Assembly: GCA_045594795.1 (NCBI GenBank) | Contig: JAZNZF010000047.1 | Location: 1-64,000 of the forward strand | Length of the DNA stretch: 64,000 nucleotides | Origin: UMGS1532 sp045594795 | GTDB taxonomy: Bacteria; Bacillota; Clostridia; Oscillospirales; Acutalibacteraceae | Reading direction: 5' to 3' | Shown here: positions 10,049 to 19,616 of the stretch, in pieces | Numbering within the stretch: position 1 is the first letter of the stretch | Layout of the letters: each line of letters starts with the position of its first letter | Notes under the pieces: generated by a model | Told to the model about the DNA's origin: nothing | Database searches by the model: none | What the model saw: only the letters and a program-made list of their open reading frames with translations | Translations under genes and position numbers: made by a program

Positions 10049-12079
10049 TTATTCTTCTTTAACTATATATCGATTACCTTCTTGTTCACAAACATAACCA
10101 TCTGCTAAAAATTCAGAAACATTGTGACTATAGCTACCGCCTGAAACTAATATAGAATATTTCGGATTATCACTTTCGAACATTAAAATTGCATCGCTAT
10201 AATAACTTGTTATTTGTGTATCACCGGATATGCTAATGTCACATTGATAATTATATCCCGTTTCAACATACAAACCTGCGCCTGTATCGGAATATCCACT
10301 CTTTCCTAAGGCAGGAGTTTGTATCATGGATTCTGTTCCCTCTTCGTTAGACGCGGTTATTTTTGTGTTGATAATATCAACTTTTCCGCCTTTAACAGCA
10401 AAAGGTGTTAAGCCTTTAACTATGCTATCCTCTACTTTAAGATAACTATCCTTTTGAGGATGGTAAATACCGGTATATTTTGCTTGGAGCAAACAATTTT
10501 TAACAATTATGTTTGTTCCCCAATTACCGTTAGAAACGGCAGAACCGTTACCCGTCAACGCATAATATCCATCGCTTATTATTTCGCAATTTTCCATAGT
10601 AAGATACGTGTTGCGATTTGTAACCGGTCCATTACCTTTAATAAATACACCTATTTCACTACTATTGATTTTGCAATCTGTCATATTAAAACGAGTGTCC
10701 TGATTAGTTGCATCATTATCCGAAATAGTAACGCCCTGTTTAAAGTCGGTAATTGTTAGATTGCTTAAAGCAACATCACCGCCAACGGTGGTAAGGGCGG
10801 TTTTAGTTTTTGATTCAACATTTTTGATTTCGCCGTTCAAAAGTGTTAATGAAGAACCTTCATCCGCTGTAAACAAACTACCTTCTACATCGGAAGTAAT
10901 AGTATTATCTGCCAAATCTATAATTTTTGGTAAGGATACAGGAATATTTATATTGTCTGATAACACAATATCGTTTGATAAAACAACCATATTATGAACA
11001 TCATCATTTAAAATGCTTTTTAATTCCTGCTCAGAATTAGCAGTTGCAACATTCAATTTTTTCTGCTCGGCAGAAACATTTAAGGTTGTTTTAAAACGCT
11101 TTAAAGATTCATCAGTAGAATTGCCAAGACCTGTGTCAACAACATTTTCATATTCTATTTCACTTAAGGTGCAGCAGTATATCCAAACGCCTGTGCCATT
11201 ATCATCCACAGATACAGGATAAAAAACTTTACCATCATAATCAACAAAATATGATGTTACAACGCCCTCATAACCGTCTTTACCGGTTATATCCTCTATA
11301 AAATCCATAGCAGATATTTTGCCATCGATTGTTTCTAACCAACCGTTATTAAAGGTTGCTAAATCGAAATCATATTCTATAGGGCGCAAATATTCGGTGA
11401 TTTGAGCAGAGGAACTATCTGTAACAGTTCCATAGAAATAATAGCCCAAAACATCATAAACCCATTCCCAAATAAGAGATGCTCCGTTACCATCGTTACC
11501 TAATAAAAGTTTTTGCTTTGATAAAACGGTATATGAATAATCTTCGGCGCTGTTTATATAGACACGGTCTGTAGTTTCATTATTGCGTGTTACGGCGTCA
11601 TCTATATAAAAATACAGTCTCTTTCTCATATCCGCAATATCGTTATAAAGGCTAACTTTACTAACGCTGAAACCAACATTTATAATTCCATCGCTTGAAT
11701 TATAAACTTCAACAGGAATATCACCTTTTTCGCCTGGAGCAGCATTTGTTAATTGATTTTTTATATCAACATTACCATCCAGACCCCAATCTGACACCTC
11801 AAAAACCAAACCTGTTGTTTGAACTATATTGCTATACCACGCGGCAGTCATTGCAAAAAGCATAGTTACAGCAAGAATTACTGCAACTGCTACCAGCAGT
11901 CCTTTATAAATTAATCCACGCTTTAAGTTTTCATTAGGTGAGTTATTCTCATTATGCAAAAACTCACCTGTTATAAAACTTTTAACTGTTAAGAATATCT
12001 GTTGGAGTTTCAGCTGTTTTAATTTCGCCAGCATCTTCTGCAGGCTCAATTTGGCTTTGTTCAACAAATCCTTCAGCAT
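10049..12079 (-). CDS. SipW-type secreted protein with TasA-like N-domain and beta-helix
   Basis: 676 residues from the ATG at 12079, which has an AAAGGAG site; this overlaps the upstream signal peptidase gene by 98 bases. A TTG near 11960, after AGGTGAG, is an alternative start that removes a Leu/Lys-rich amphipathic N-tail. A signal anchor ends in MTAAWYSNI. A TasA-like segment follows (GLVFEVSDWGLDG...APGEKGDIPVEVYNSSDG). From about residue 345 to 640 short repeats of hydrophobic-N-hydrophobic steps (for example LTLLNGEIKN, LSNLTITDF, LTMENCEIIS, IIVKNCLLQA) indicate a right-handed beta-helix of the pectate-lyase-like fold. Enzyme residues cannot be assigned; binding to a glycan or another subunit is equally possible. 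Confidence 0.75.
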   Translation of the reverse strand: MLKDLLNKAKLSLQKMLAKLKQLKLQQIFLTVKSFITGEFLHNENNSPNENLKRGLIYKGLLVAVAVILAVTMLFAMTAAWYSNIVQTTGLVFEVSDWGLDGNVDIKNQLTNAAPGEKGDIPVEVYNSSDGIINVGFSVSKVSLYNDIADMRKRLYFYIDDAVTRNNETTDRVYINSAEDYSYTVLSKQKLLLGNDGNGASLIWEWVYDVLGYYFYGTVTDSSSAQITEYLRPIEYDFDLATFNNGWLETIDGKISAMDFIEDITGKDGYEGVVTSYFVDYDGKVFYPVSVDDNGTGVWIYCCTLSEIEYENVVDTGLGNSTDESLKRFKTTLNVSAEQKKLNVATANSEQELKSILNDDVHNMVVLSNDIVLSDNINIPVSLPKIIDLADNTITSDVEGSLFTADEGSSLTLLNGEIKNVESKTKTALTTVGGDVALSNLTITDFKQGVTISDNDATNQDTRFNMTDCKINSSEIGVFIKGNGPVTNRNTYLTMENCEIISDGYYALTGNGSAVSNGNWGTNIIVKNCLLQAKYTGIYHPQKDSYLKVEDSIVKGLTPFAVKGGKVDIINTKITASNEEGTESMIQTPALGKSGYSDTGAGLYVETGYNYQCDISISGDTQITSYYSDAILMFESDNPKYSILVSGGSYSHNVSEFLADGYVCEQEGNRYIVKEE

Positions 12080-12770
12080 TCTGCTCCAACTCCTTTCTCA
12101 CTTCTTCTTTAATTTTATTATATATCTCATTGTATTCTTCTTTTGAAATCAAAGAATTTGTTTCTTTATTAACAGAATTTAACTTCGCTTCGGCATCAGC
12201 GATAACCTTTTTCATATTTTTTATTGCATCTCTGAAAATCCAAACCGCAATTAAAATAACCGGAAGTATAATGCAGGCTATAAAGCCAAAATCACTGGTT
12301 AAAAAATTTAATATTCTTGCCATGTTGCTTCCATCCCCTGTATGCCAAATTACTCTACCAATTAAATTATCTTGCGAAACATAATCGATATCTGCAGTTA
12401 AATTTGCATCACCCTTGGTTTGCAATACCAAATTCCCATTGGGCGTTTTATAAGTGTTAATCACGCGATGGGTTATAATCATTCCTCTGATACTTTGTTC
12501 TTCAGAATGAAAACATACAATATCATTAACATCTATTGTTTTTATATCTGTTTTTTTGGAAACCAAAAGTGAGCCAACGGGAATAGCAGGCTCCATACTT
12601 CCTGTAACCACACGAAATAAACTTGTTCCTCCAAGGGAGACATATCCCTTGGATAAGCTTTGTAGGGTTAAAAACAAACAACCAGCAATAGAAAATATTA
12701 ATAAAAGTGTTGTGAAACCGGAAATCAACCTTATCTTTATGCCGGTTTTCATTTTTTCTTGGCTTTTCAA
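11982..12770 (-). CDS. sipW: SipW-type signal peptidase I, first copy
   Basis: This 262-residue membrane protease belongs to the archaeal/ER-type signal peptidase family (S26B). It has a transmembrane helix at about 15-37, the nucleophile motif VTGSMEPAIPVGS (Ser58) and the histidine motif ITHRVI (His101), giving the Ser-His rather than Ser-Lys arrangement. An LQTKGDAN motif follows, then a second membrane helix (about 158-180). A cytosolic charged helical tail of about 70 residues is unusual for the family. SipW in Bacillus processes TasA and TapA. Here it is embedded between genes for proteins with matching signal anchors, 42 bases after the 444-aa gene, and is the obvious processing enzyme. 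Confidence 0.92.
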   Translation of the reverse strand: MKSQEKMKTGIKIRLISGFTTLLLIFSIAGCLFLTLQSLSKGYVSLGGTSLFRVVTGSMEPAIPVGSLLVSKKTDIKTIDVNDIVCFHSEEQSIRGMIITHRVINTYKTPNGNLVLQTKGDANLTADIDYVSQDNLIGRVIWHTGDGSNMARILNFLTSDFGFIACIILPVILIAVWIFRDAIKNMKKVIADAEAKLNSVNKETNSLISKEEYNEIYNKIKEEVRKELEQNAEGFVEQSQIEPAEDAGEIKTAETPTDILNS

Positions 12771-12812
12771 TTAAAACCCGCCTTTATATATTTCCAAAAA
12801 ACCTACTTCAAA

Positions 12813-14147
12813 TTATTCATTGCCACCCGATAATTCCAAACTAAGTAACAAACTGCCCCCTGCAGATAAATTACTGCAATCAACATCCTGCCCCTCTACC
12901 CAAACAAACATTCTTATTCTTTGAGGAATATTTTTTTCTAAATCTACTATAACAACATCGTCTGTTGCTTTTGCTGTGTTGAGTTGATTCATAAACTCAG
13001 AATCAATCACTCCATCACCGTCAAAAGCTTTGGTTAAAGCATCTGCATTCTTAATAAACTCGCCTTTTTCTATATAGGCGCCACACTGATAACCTAAATA
13101 TTTAGTATAAAATTTATTTGTTAAGGTTTCAGAATTAGGGAACAATTCTCCCTTTAGGAATGCCTGAAAAATCTGTTCTATTTGAAATTCAGAATTATTT
13201 GCAGTTTTCCACTTAGTTCTTTTTTGAACTGTAACATTACGGGTTATATCAACAGGCTGCATTTCGCCGTTAACATTACCCAAAGGCTTTGTTCTCACAT
13301 AACTACCGTCTTCGCAAACGCGATAGTTCATTCCATCTTTTGAAAGTGTATATGTTTCATTTTGATGATAATCAGCATTTGGCTCATAAATAGAAAACTG
13401 TGTTGGATAAAAATTCCAATTTTCGCCTTTTTCCTGATAAATACCTTTTAAAGAACGATACCTGGAATCATACGTTGGGCTTTCAACATATTTATTCATT
13501 GAAGCATCTTTCACATCCTGGGTGTTTGCTAAAAAGCCCACCCTTGCGCAAGATGCAAGTAAATCATTACTCATATCAAGTCCAAAACCATCGTCTTTTG
13601 AAATCACCTTAGGCAAATTGATGAAGAAACTTCCACCACTTGTATCACCGTCAGAAATTCTTAATTTGCAATCAGTAGGAGATACAACCCAAAAATCCAT
13701 TAGTGCGTATCCGCCGTGCACAGAATTATCGGCAGGTAATTCTTCAAGATTTGCAAACTGGAGTTTATCATCCAAAATAAAATCTGTTAAGCCCTGATTA
13801 TTAGCAGTTTCATTATCTTCCGAATCAGAAGGTAAGTACCAATTAATTCCATCTGCGGTGGAAACTAAGGATAATTTGGTTAAATTATTTAAATATTCAT
13901 AAGATTTTTCTTTTGAAAAATTTAATGTTTCTGAGAATGTTCCCGGATAATGAACTTTTTTTCCGTCTACAACGGTTGCTACATCGGGTGCAATTTTAAT
14001 AGTGTTACTACCAATCTTAATCTGCATACCCGTGACAGATGGTGTTGTTGACATAGAAAACCAGGCATAAGAAGATGATATAACAACAACTAAAGTTATA
14101 ATCAAGGATGCACCGATGGTGAATAATTTAATTAAAGACTTATTCAT
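12813..14147 (-). CDS. SipW-type secreted protein with C-terminal WVEG/DC motif
   Basis: This 444-residue protein has a signal anchor (residues 8-28) ending in SSSYAWFSMSTTPSVTG, followed by a TasA-like strand (MQIKIGS). It shares with the 345-aa protein of this cluster an RVGF...YEPN.D.H block. The C-terminal motif RMFVWVEGQDVDCSN leads into a final hydrophobic beta strand (LLLSLELSGG). The same motif ends the 345-aa and 328-aa proteins. It lies between the DUF2357-like gene and the first signal peptidase gene. It is probably an extracellular structural component processed by one of the two peptidases. Confidence 0.78.
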   Translation of the reverse strand: MNKSLIKLFTIGASLIITLVVVISSSYAWFSMSTTPSVTGMQIKIGSNTIKIAPDVATVVDGKKVHYPGTFSETLNFSKEKSYEYLNNLTKLSLVSTADGINWYLPSDSEDNETANNQGLTDFILDDKLQFANLEELPADNSVHGGYALMDFWVVSPTDCKLRISDGDTSGGSFFINLPKVISKDDGFGLDMSNDLLASCARVGFLANTQDVKDASMNKYVESPTYDSRYRSLKGIYQEKGENWNFYPTQFSIYEPNADYHQNETYTLSKDGMNYRVCEDGSYVRTKPLGNVNGEMQPVDITRNVTVQKRTKWKTANNSEFQIEQIFQAFLKGELFPNSETLTNKFYTKYLGYQCGAYIEKGEFIKNADALTKAFDGDGVIDSEFMNQLNTAKATDDVVIVDLEKNIPQRIRMFVWVEGQDVDCSNLSAGGSLLLSLELSGGNE

Positions 14148-14188
14148 ACTATCAACCTTAAAATTGATTTACTCACACACATATACTT

Positions 14189-15979
14189 TTAAGCGTTTTT
14201 AGATGTTCTTTTCTTGCGCATTAATCTGCGCTCAGCTTCAAAGTTCTCTCTATCTGTTTTAAGCTTTGAAATATAATTTTCTCTTACAATCATTTGCTCT
14301 TGCACTTCTTCAATAAATCCGCTTAACACAACAACAAATGGTAGCGTTATTTGCTCATCTTGCAAACGCATTTCTTCCATAGCCTTTTTATCGGCTTCAA
14401 GTCTCAGGCGCTCTTCCTCTTTTTTAGCAAGTTCCAAACGTTCCTGTTCTTCTTTAATTAGGCGGCGTTGACATTCTGCTCGAGCCAATCTGCGTTTCTC
14501 TGCAGCTTCCATTTCTTGAACTGCATCACTATAATCAGATTTTGAGATTTTTTTATTTTTCTCTTTGTTTTCTTCGCGCAAATCTAATTGTATTGGTAAT
14601 CTACGCTGGAATTTTTCGAGTTCTTTACGATAAAGTGTAGCGTGGCGACGATCTTCGTTTTCTTCAATCAGTCTGAGTACTCTAAGCCTTTCTTCTTCGG
14701 CTTCTTTTTCACGTTTTAAACGTTCTTCCTCAGCTTCTTTTTCCTTACGAATTCGCTCCTCTTCTGCTTCTTTTTCCAGACGTATTCTTTCTTCCTCTTC
14801 GCGTTTCAGACGTTCTTGCTCTTCGACAAGGCGTCTGCGCTCCTCAGCCTCTTCAAGCATTAGTTGCTCTTTGGTGAGTTGCTCTATTAAAACTTTGCGA
14901 ATCTCTATATCGGGAAGGTCATAATCCTCTGTTATTTCCTCTATTATCTCACGGATAAATTTAGGTTTTAAGGTGCGTTTACGTTGTTTTGAAGGTACAG
15001 GAATACGCCTATCCTCTTCCGCTTCAAGATAACCTTTGAGCACAATATACTGATACATAATATTATGAAAAAGGTCTTGTTGAAACGCTTCGGTTATAGC
15101 GGGATTTTGCTCTGTTATCTTTATTGCATAGCCAACATCATCATAAGACTTTAAGAACTCCCATAATTTAACTACTGCTTTATAGTTTGGATTTTTCTTT
15201 AAAACATTAGTTTTAGTTATGGCGCCTTTTACCTTAGGCAATTTGGCCATTTGCAAAGCAAAAGGAGTGTTCATAAACATAGTTAACACACGATAAAGCC
15301 TTGCAACATTTGAGAGCATATCGCCGCTCTTTTCGTCAATATCTAAAACAGAATCCTTTTCTTTAATATGCATAAACATATCAAAGTGGATAGTTTCACT
15401 TGCGCAATCCAAATCAGACTGAAGTTTGATTTTCGCGCCAAACTCATCCCCCATTGCTTCAAATAAAGAATCATATCTTACTCTAACAAAATGGTGGACA
15501 GCTTCCAAAACGGTATAAACAAACCTGTTTTCATACAATTCGCTTGAATCATCTCTTAGTTTTTGCATAAGCTTATTTGGCTTAACATCATGGGTTTCTT
15601 GATCATATGCAAAAACAAAATTACCGTGTTGCGCCAAATGGCGAACAACATCACTTCCACCCTTTTTGGCATGGGCAACATTAACTATTAATTCCTCTTC
15701 TTTTATTATGTTTCGAGGATTGGATATGATATTCTGAAAAAAAGGCAAAGCTTCATCTATTGCATCAATCCATTTTGGGTCGATAATCTTTTCGCATCTG
15801 CGATTAGAAAACTGAAACTGATTTTGGGCCTTGTCAATCATATCCATAAAGAACTCATAAAATTCGGTACTTGCTAATGCTCGAATAACGCCACGGGCGT
15901 ATTTTTGATAAACAGCATCTATTGTGCCATTCTTTTTATTGGCAGCATTGGGTTTCTTTTGCTTTGCTGATTCGGGCAT
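14189..15979 (-). CDS. DUF2357-like coiled-coil partner of the AAA+ ATPase
   Basis: This is a 596-residue soluble, highly charged protein with no signal peptide. The N-terminal 350 residues resemble the DUF2357-type region found in partners of McrB-like ATPases; indicative segments are YENRFVYTVLEA (149-160) and NPNYKAVVKLWEFL (263-276). Residues about 365-470 form a long coiled coil with repeated EAEEERIR/KEKEAEEERL units, and a second charged helical stretch spans about 485-560. I see no PD-(D/E)XK nuclease motif at the C-terminus, unlike McrC-type defence proteins. It is 22 bases after the ATPase gene, so the two probably form a complex. A cytosolic scaffold or substrate-recruiting role is inferred. 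Confidence 0.65.
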   Translation of the reverse strand: MPESAKQKKPNAANKKNGTIDAVYQKYARGVIRALASTEFYEFFMDMIDKAQNQFQFSNRRCEKIIDPKWIDAIDEALPFFQNIISNPRNIIKEEELIVNVAHAKKGGSDVVRHLAQHGNFVFAYDQETHDVKPNKLMQKLRDDSSELYENRFVYTVLEAVHHFVRVRYDSLFEAMGDEFGAKIKLQSDLDCASETIHFDMFMHIKEKDSVLDIDEKSGDMLSNVARLYRVLTMFMNTPFALQMAKLPKVKGAITKTNVLKKNPNYKAVVKLWEFLKSYDDVGYAIKITEQNPAITEAFQQDLFHNIMYQYIVLKGYLEAEEDRRIPVPSKQRKRTLKPKFIREIIEEITEDYDLPDIEIRKVLIEQLTKEQLMLEEAEERRRLVEEQERLKREEEERIRLEKEAEEERIRKEKEAEEERLKREKEAEEERLRVLRLIEENEDRRHATLYRKELEKFQRRLPIQLDLREENKEKNKKISKSDYSDAVQEMEAAEKRRLARAECQRRLIKEEQERLELAKKEEERLRLEADKKAMEEMRLQDEQITLPFVVVLSGFIEEVQEQMIVRENYISKLKTDRENFEAERRLMRKKRTSKNA

Positions 15980-16001
15980 TGCTTTCCCTCCTTTTTATAA
16001 A

Positions 16002-17579
16002 TTAATTAGAATTTTTCTTAAGGTCTTCAACATACGCCTTGCAAATCTTCATAACATTTTTACCGAATGTTTTATCAAGGAAAGTGTTAAATCGAGTGAG
16101 TTCATCCCTCATAAAACCAAGGCTCAAAGACTCAAATTTTCTTAAAACTTTCTTGGCAATCATAAAATCTATTGCTTCGATTTCGGTGCCGCCACAAGCA
16201 ATAAGGCAAGGAACGAAATCCCCTAATTGCTTCATAATACGGTTACCGAAAGCCAAGCGGAAATTTTTGATAAGATATTCATTAACTATATCAATTTTAT
16301 CAAGCATTTCCTGAGAAATATGATATGTTTCTTTAGCTTTATTGAAGATTTTATTTATATCGTCTGTGTTTATACAAATAGGTGGTGTATCTTCACATTC
16401 AAAAGATTCTGCACGACTATCCAAATCTATAGGAATTGCTCTATCGTAAACCTTATCGGCAACAGCGAAGGTAGAGTCGTCGTTATTGATAGTTCCAACA
16501 AACCATAGGTTATTAGGAATAGAAAGTTTACCGTTATTAATAAGGCAAGGGTCGTTATCCCATGTTGCAGTAACAATATCAATATTCCATTCGCTCTCAA
16601 GCGGCATTTCGAGTATTGATAAAATTTCTGCAAAATAATATTCAACACGGGCAATATTCATTTCGTCAAGAATAACGATATGAGGATCACGATAATAATT
16701 AGCTTCATAAACTGCTGTTAAGAAATCGGTTTCGGTATAGGTTTTGGTAAACTCATTGAAATATCCATAAAGCTCGGTACGTTCACGCCAAGACGGTTGA
16801 ACCGAAACAACGGTTGTATCTTTTCCTACAAACTTACCAAAGGCATATGGGAGGGAGGTTTTACCTGTACCTGAAATACCCTGAAGAATAATAATTCTTG
16901 AAGTTCCCAAAGAAGCAATAAAGAAACGAATTAAATCAATATCATAATATAGTTTCATTCTCGAAGCTGCGAAGTTTCGGAATCTGTGGCAAAGCTCTTC
17001 AAGATTTATATCATTATTATATTGAGGCTGGATATATTCAGTTTTATAATAATTATCGATATTTGTTAATCTGAAGAATCTGCTGGTTGAAGCATCAACA
17101 CAGGGAGAATTTATAGTATTTCTATTCTTATCTATTTCGATTTCCTGCTCTTGAGATTCCTCATCAGATGCCGGTTCTTCAAATTGCTCAGGAGTAATAC
17201 CGAGTTCGGCAACCTTAAGAGAAAGAAGCTTATCCTTTTCATAGTTTGCTCTTAAAAGGTCGCGCTGTAATTGCTTTACCTGACGAACGATTTCATCGTG
17301 TTTTTTTGCAGGAACTCTGAACCTAAATATCTTTCTGAATATTCTTATAATAGCGAAAATCAAAGCCACGGTTAAGGCAATAAGAATAATGTGTGATATC
17401 AACAACAGAATCCAATCAACTGTTCCAAAATTGGGCGAATGAGCCTTAATTAACTTCATTCTCATTGGAAAATTGAAAAGATAATTAAAGAAATTGAAAA
17501 TGGAAAGCAGAACCTCCCAGATTGACTGGAAGATTCGGCCTATATCCTCATAAAAATATTTAAAGAAATTATCTAACAC
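16002..17579 (-). CDS. Membrane-anchored McrB-like AAA+ ATPase
   Basis: This is a 525-residue protein. An N-terminal amphipathic or reentrant hydrophobic region (10-40) and a transmembrane helix (about 54-82) are followed by a basic, helical linker to about residue 130. The AAA_5 domain carries Walker A GISGTGKTS (234-242), Walker B IVILDEMN with the McrB signature continuing to ARVEYYFAEILS (301-321), and sensor-1 asparagines in WFVGTINND (359-367). GTPase/ATPase subunits of this branch (McrB, MoxR) remodel or translocate protein or DNA partners. Here the domain sits on the inner face of the membrane, 11 bases after the second signal peptidase gene and 22 before its coiled-coil neighbour. 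That points to energising assembly or export of the fibre proteins. Confidence 0.88.
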   Translation of the reverse strand: MLDNFFKYFYEDIGRIFQSIWEVLLSIFNFFNYLFNFPMRMKLIKAHSPNFGTVDWILLLISHIILIALTVALIFAIIRIFRKIFRFRVPAKKHDEIVRQVKQLQRDLLRANYEKDKLLSLKVAELGITPEQFEEPASDEESQEQEIEIDKNRNTINSPCVDASTSRFFRLTNIDNYYKTEYIQPQYNNDINLEELCHRFRNFAASRMKLYYDIDLIRFFIASLGTSRIIILQGISGTGKTSLPYAFGKFVGKDTTVVSVQPSWRERTELYGYFNEFTKTYTETDFLTAVYEANYYRDPHIVILDEMNIARVEYYFAEILSILEMPLESEWNIDIVTATWDNDPCLINNGKLSIPNNLWFVGTINNDDSTFAVADKVYDRAIPIDLDSRAESFECEDTPPICINTDDINKIFNKAKETYHISQEMLDKIDIVNEYLIKNFRLAFGNRIMKQLGDFVPCLIACGGTEIEAIDFMIAKKVLRKFESLSLGFMRDELTRFNTFLDKTFGKNVMKICKAYVEDLKKNSN

Positions 17580-17590
17580 TATTAACTACC

Positions 17591-18424
17591 TCAATCGAGA
17601 TTAGTATCATCCTTATCAGTTTTTGGGGTTTCGGATGAAGAATCATCAGAAGAAGAAAGCATTTCTGCGCGAATCTTTTCTCTTAATTCTGCTTCAAGAC
17701 GTTCGCGTTCTAAAGTTTTTAGTTCTTCTTCGCGTTGTTTTTGCTCTTCAATAAGGTCTTCTGTGCGGCCGCGTTCCTGCTCGAAACGAATGCGGTTTTT
17801 AACATTCTGATATTCAAACAATACTCTGAAGAACTGAATAAGTTGATAAATCAAGAATATAATTACAGGAATAACAACAACGATTAAGAAGCCTGTGCTG
17901 GTTTGCAAATAATCAAAAACTTTACCCAAGCCTGGGATTCGGAATGAATATTTACCAACAACTTCTGCTTCGTGAACAGTAAGAGTATCGACAGTTTTGT
18001 TGTTATCACCCTTGGTTGCAAATATAAGATATCCGTTAGCATCATAAATTTCAACAATACGGTGAGTATTAAGTACGCGTTCACCATCGATAACAGTCCA
18101 ATACGTGATGATATCATCTTTCATCAACTTTTCAGGTTCTTTAACTGCGGTATCGATAATTAAATCGCCTGGCAATAATGTATCATACATGGAGTCTGTT
18201 TGGATAGAAAATACTCTGAAACCTAAAATGCTTGGCACTCCACTGCCTGAAGTTGAAACATAAGAAACATACGTTGCTAAAATAGCCAATACTATTGCAA
18301 TAACCAAAATAACATTGATTATTGTGCTAACAACCTTGTTTTTCTTAGTTCCTTTTTCGGTGTTATCCACCTTTTCATCGTTTGCGGGGGGGAATATGGT
18401 TTTCTTTTTATCAGTGTTGCTCAT
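17591..18424 (-). CDS. sipW: SipW-type signal peptidase I, second copy
   Basis: 277 residues with a charged N-tail (1-30), a membrane helix (31-55), and the nucleophile motif QTDSMYDTLLPGD (Ser78). The histidine motif is NTHRIVEI (His121), followed by FATKGDNN and a second helix (about 175-200). A cytosolic coiled-coil tail of about 75 Arg/Glu-rich residues follows. The Ser-His pair places it in the SipW/ER branch. It differs clearly from the first copy, so the two may cut different precursors. The tail, like the other copy's, could dock on the ATPase or the coiled-coil protein encoded just downstream. Confidence 0.92.
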   Translation of the reverse strand: MSNTDKKKTIFPPANDEKVDNTEKGTKKNKVVSTIINVILVIAIVLAILATYVSYVSTSGSGVPSILGFRVFSIQTDSMYDTLLPGDLIIDTAVKEPEKLMKDDIITYWTVIDGERVLNTHRIVEIYDANGYLIFATKGDNNKTVDTLTVHEAEVVGKYSFRIPGLGKVFDYLQTSTGFLIVVVIPVIIFLIYQLIQFFRVLFEYQNVKNRIRFEQERGRTEDLIEEQKQREEELKTLERERLEAELREKIRAEMLSSSDDSSSETPKTDKDDTNLD

Positions 18425-18528
18425 AAAACCGCTCCTTTTGATAATCCCTATAAATTTTTATTTTGAAGCAGGAAATTAATCCTATATGCTTCGATTTTTT
18501 ATAATAATGCCTTTCGGCAAAATATACA

Positions 18529-19518
18529 TTATTCAATAGGCACTAAGCCTGAAACGTTATCGACATCTGCTTCGAACTGAATGTTTGCTAAGATTTGCGC
18601 ATCTCTACCAACAGCATTCACACAATCTTTATCGTTACCCTCTAACCAAAGGTAAACATCGATTTTAACCATTTCATTTTCGTCAAGCTCGAATAAGGTT
18701 ACATCTCTTTCGAAAACTCCCGCACGTCTTATAACAACGTCTCTTTCGACAGGGTCGCTTTCCTCCCAAAAAGAAGTTGTTTGGCGGATAAGTCTATCTT
18801 CAGGAACAAGAATTTTTTCTGTTAAACCAGAACGATTATTATAATCATCCGTGTTTTCTAAATGTTTATCATAGTTGGGCTCATAAATATACATTTTGGG
18901 GTTGGTATTCTCATCTAATTTGGAAATTTTGAAACCGATGCGGGTGGCATACTGTGCGCCTGAGCCTCCATCTATATGAGATATTGAATCGCTATCCCAT
19001 TTAGGAGTACCTATAAGATATGTACCCGCACTGCCTGTTCCCGAGTTAACTTCAACTGCGGGAGATAGGGAAACATTAACCTTTTGAGATGTTCTGCCAT
19101 ATAATGTAAATTTAACATAATGCCCACTACTGCTATTTGAATGCGTATCGTCGGATAACCTATTGCCTTCATCAATCATTCTGCCATCGGTTCCAAACCT
19201 TGCAGTATAGAAGCAATCATCGGTATCCGACCAAGTAACAGGATAAAGGACTGTATCTTCAGAGACCGCGTCGAGAAAATTCAACTGCTGCTCCCATTCT
19301 TCCTCGGCTGCATCTTTGGACCAAGCTAATTGCAAACCGGGGCTACTGTTAATGGTCATCTCTATATCGCTGACTTTAGGTGTTTTGCTTATACTTATCC
19401 AAGTATACGTTGCAACAATGCATAAAGGGATGAGAATTAAAAGCAATAAAGCAAAGATAATAATCAGCGTTTTCCTTTTTTGCTGACTGTTATTTTGCAT
19501 TTGTTTATTAAAAGACAA
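18529..19518 (-). CDS. SipW-type secreted protein with C-terminal WLEG/DC motif
   Basis: 329 residues from the TTG at 19518, chosen because AGGAAGG lies 7 bases upstream; upstream ATGs in the same frame lack a site. A short Gln/Asn/Lys N-tail leads into a signal anchor ending VATYTWISISKTPKVSD. The mature part has RIGFKIS, YEPNYDKH and a VERDVVIRR segment matching the 444-aa paralogue. The C-terminal motif VYLWLEGNDKDCVN is followed by a closing beta strand (ILANIQFEAD). It is likely an accessory fibre subunit. It follows the abundant-looking 685-aa gene after a hairpin-rich spacer of about 210 bases, and precedes the second peptidase gene by 104 bases. Confidence 0.78.
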   Translation of the reverse strand: MSFNKQMQNNSQQKRKTLIIIFALLLLILIPLCIVATYTWISISKTPKVSDIEMTINSSPGLQLAWSKDAAEEEWEQQLNFLDAVSEDTVLYPVTWSDTDDCFYTARFGTDGRMIDEGNRLSDDTHSNSSSGHYVKFTLYGRTSQKVNVSLSPAVEVNSGTGSAGTYLIGTPKWDSDSISHIDGGSGAQYATRIGFKISKLDENTNPKMYIYEPNYDKHLENTDDYNNRSGLTEKILVPEDRLIRQTTSFWEESDPVERDVVIRRAGVFERDVTLFELDENEMVKIDVYLWLEGNDKDCVNAVGRDAQILANIQFEADVDNVSGLVPIE

Positions 19519-19561
19519 ATTATCATCCTTCCTAAAAGCAACGATATAGCGATGAAACAAC

Positions 19562-19583
19562 ATCAAACTTTAAATAGTTTGAT
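19562..19583. other. Hairpin in the spacer after the 685-aa gene
   Basis: A perfect 8-bp stem ATCAAACT/AGTTTGAT with a 6-base loop lies between the stop of the 685-aa gene and the start of the 345-aa (329 from TTG) gene. Confidence 0.5.
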
Positions 19584-19616
19584 ACTGCACATTAACGCTA
19601 TACTTATAAAAAACAA

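Noticed and set aside
14189..17579. McrBC-type restriction system
   Set aside because: The ATPase is membrane-anchored, the partner shows no nuclease motif, and the setting is entirely secretory.
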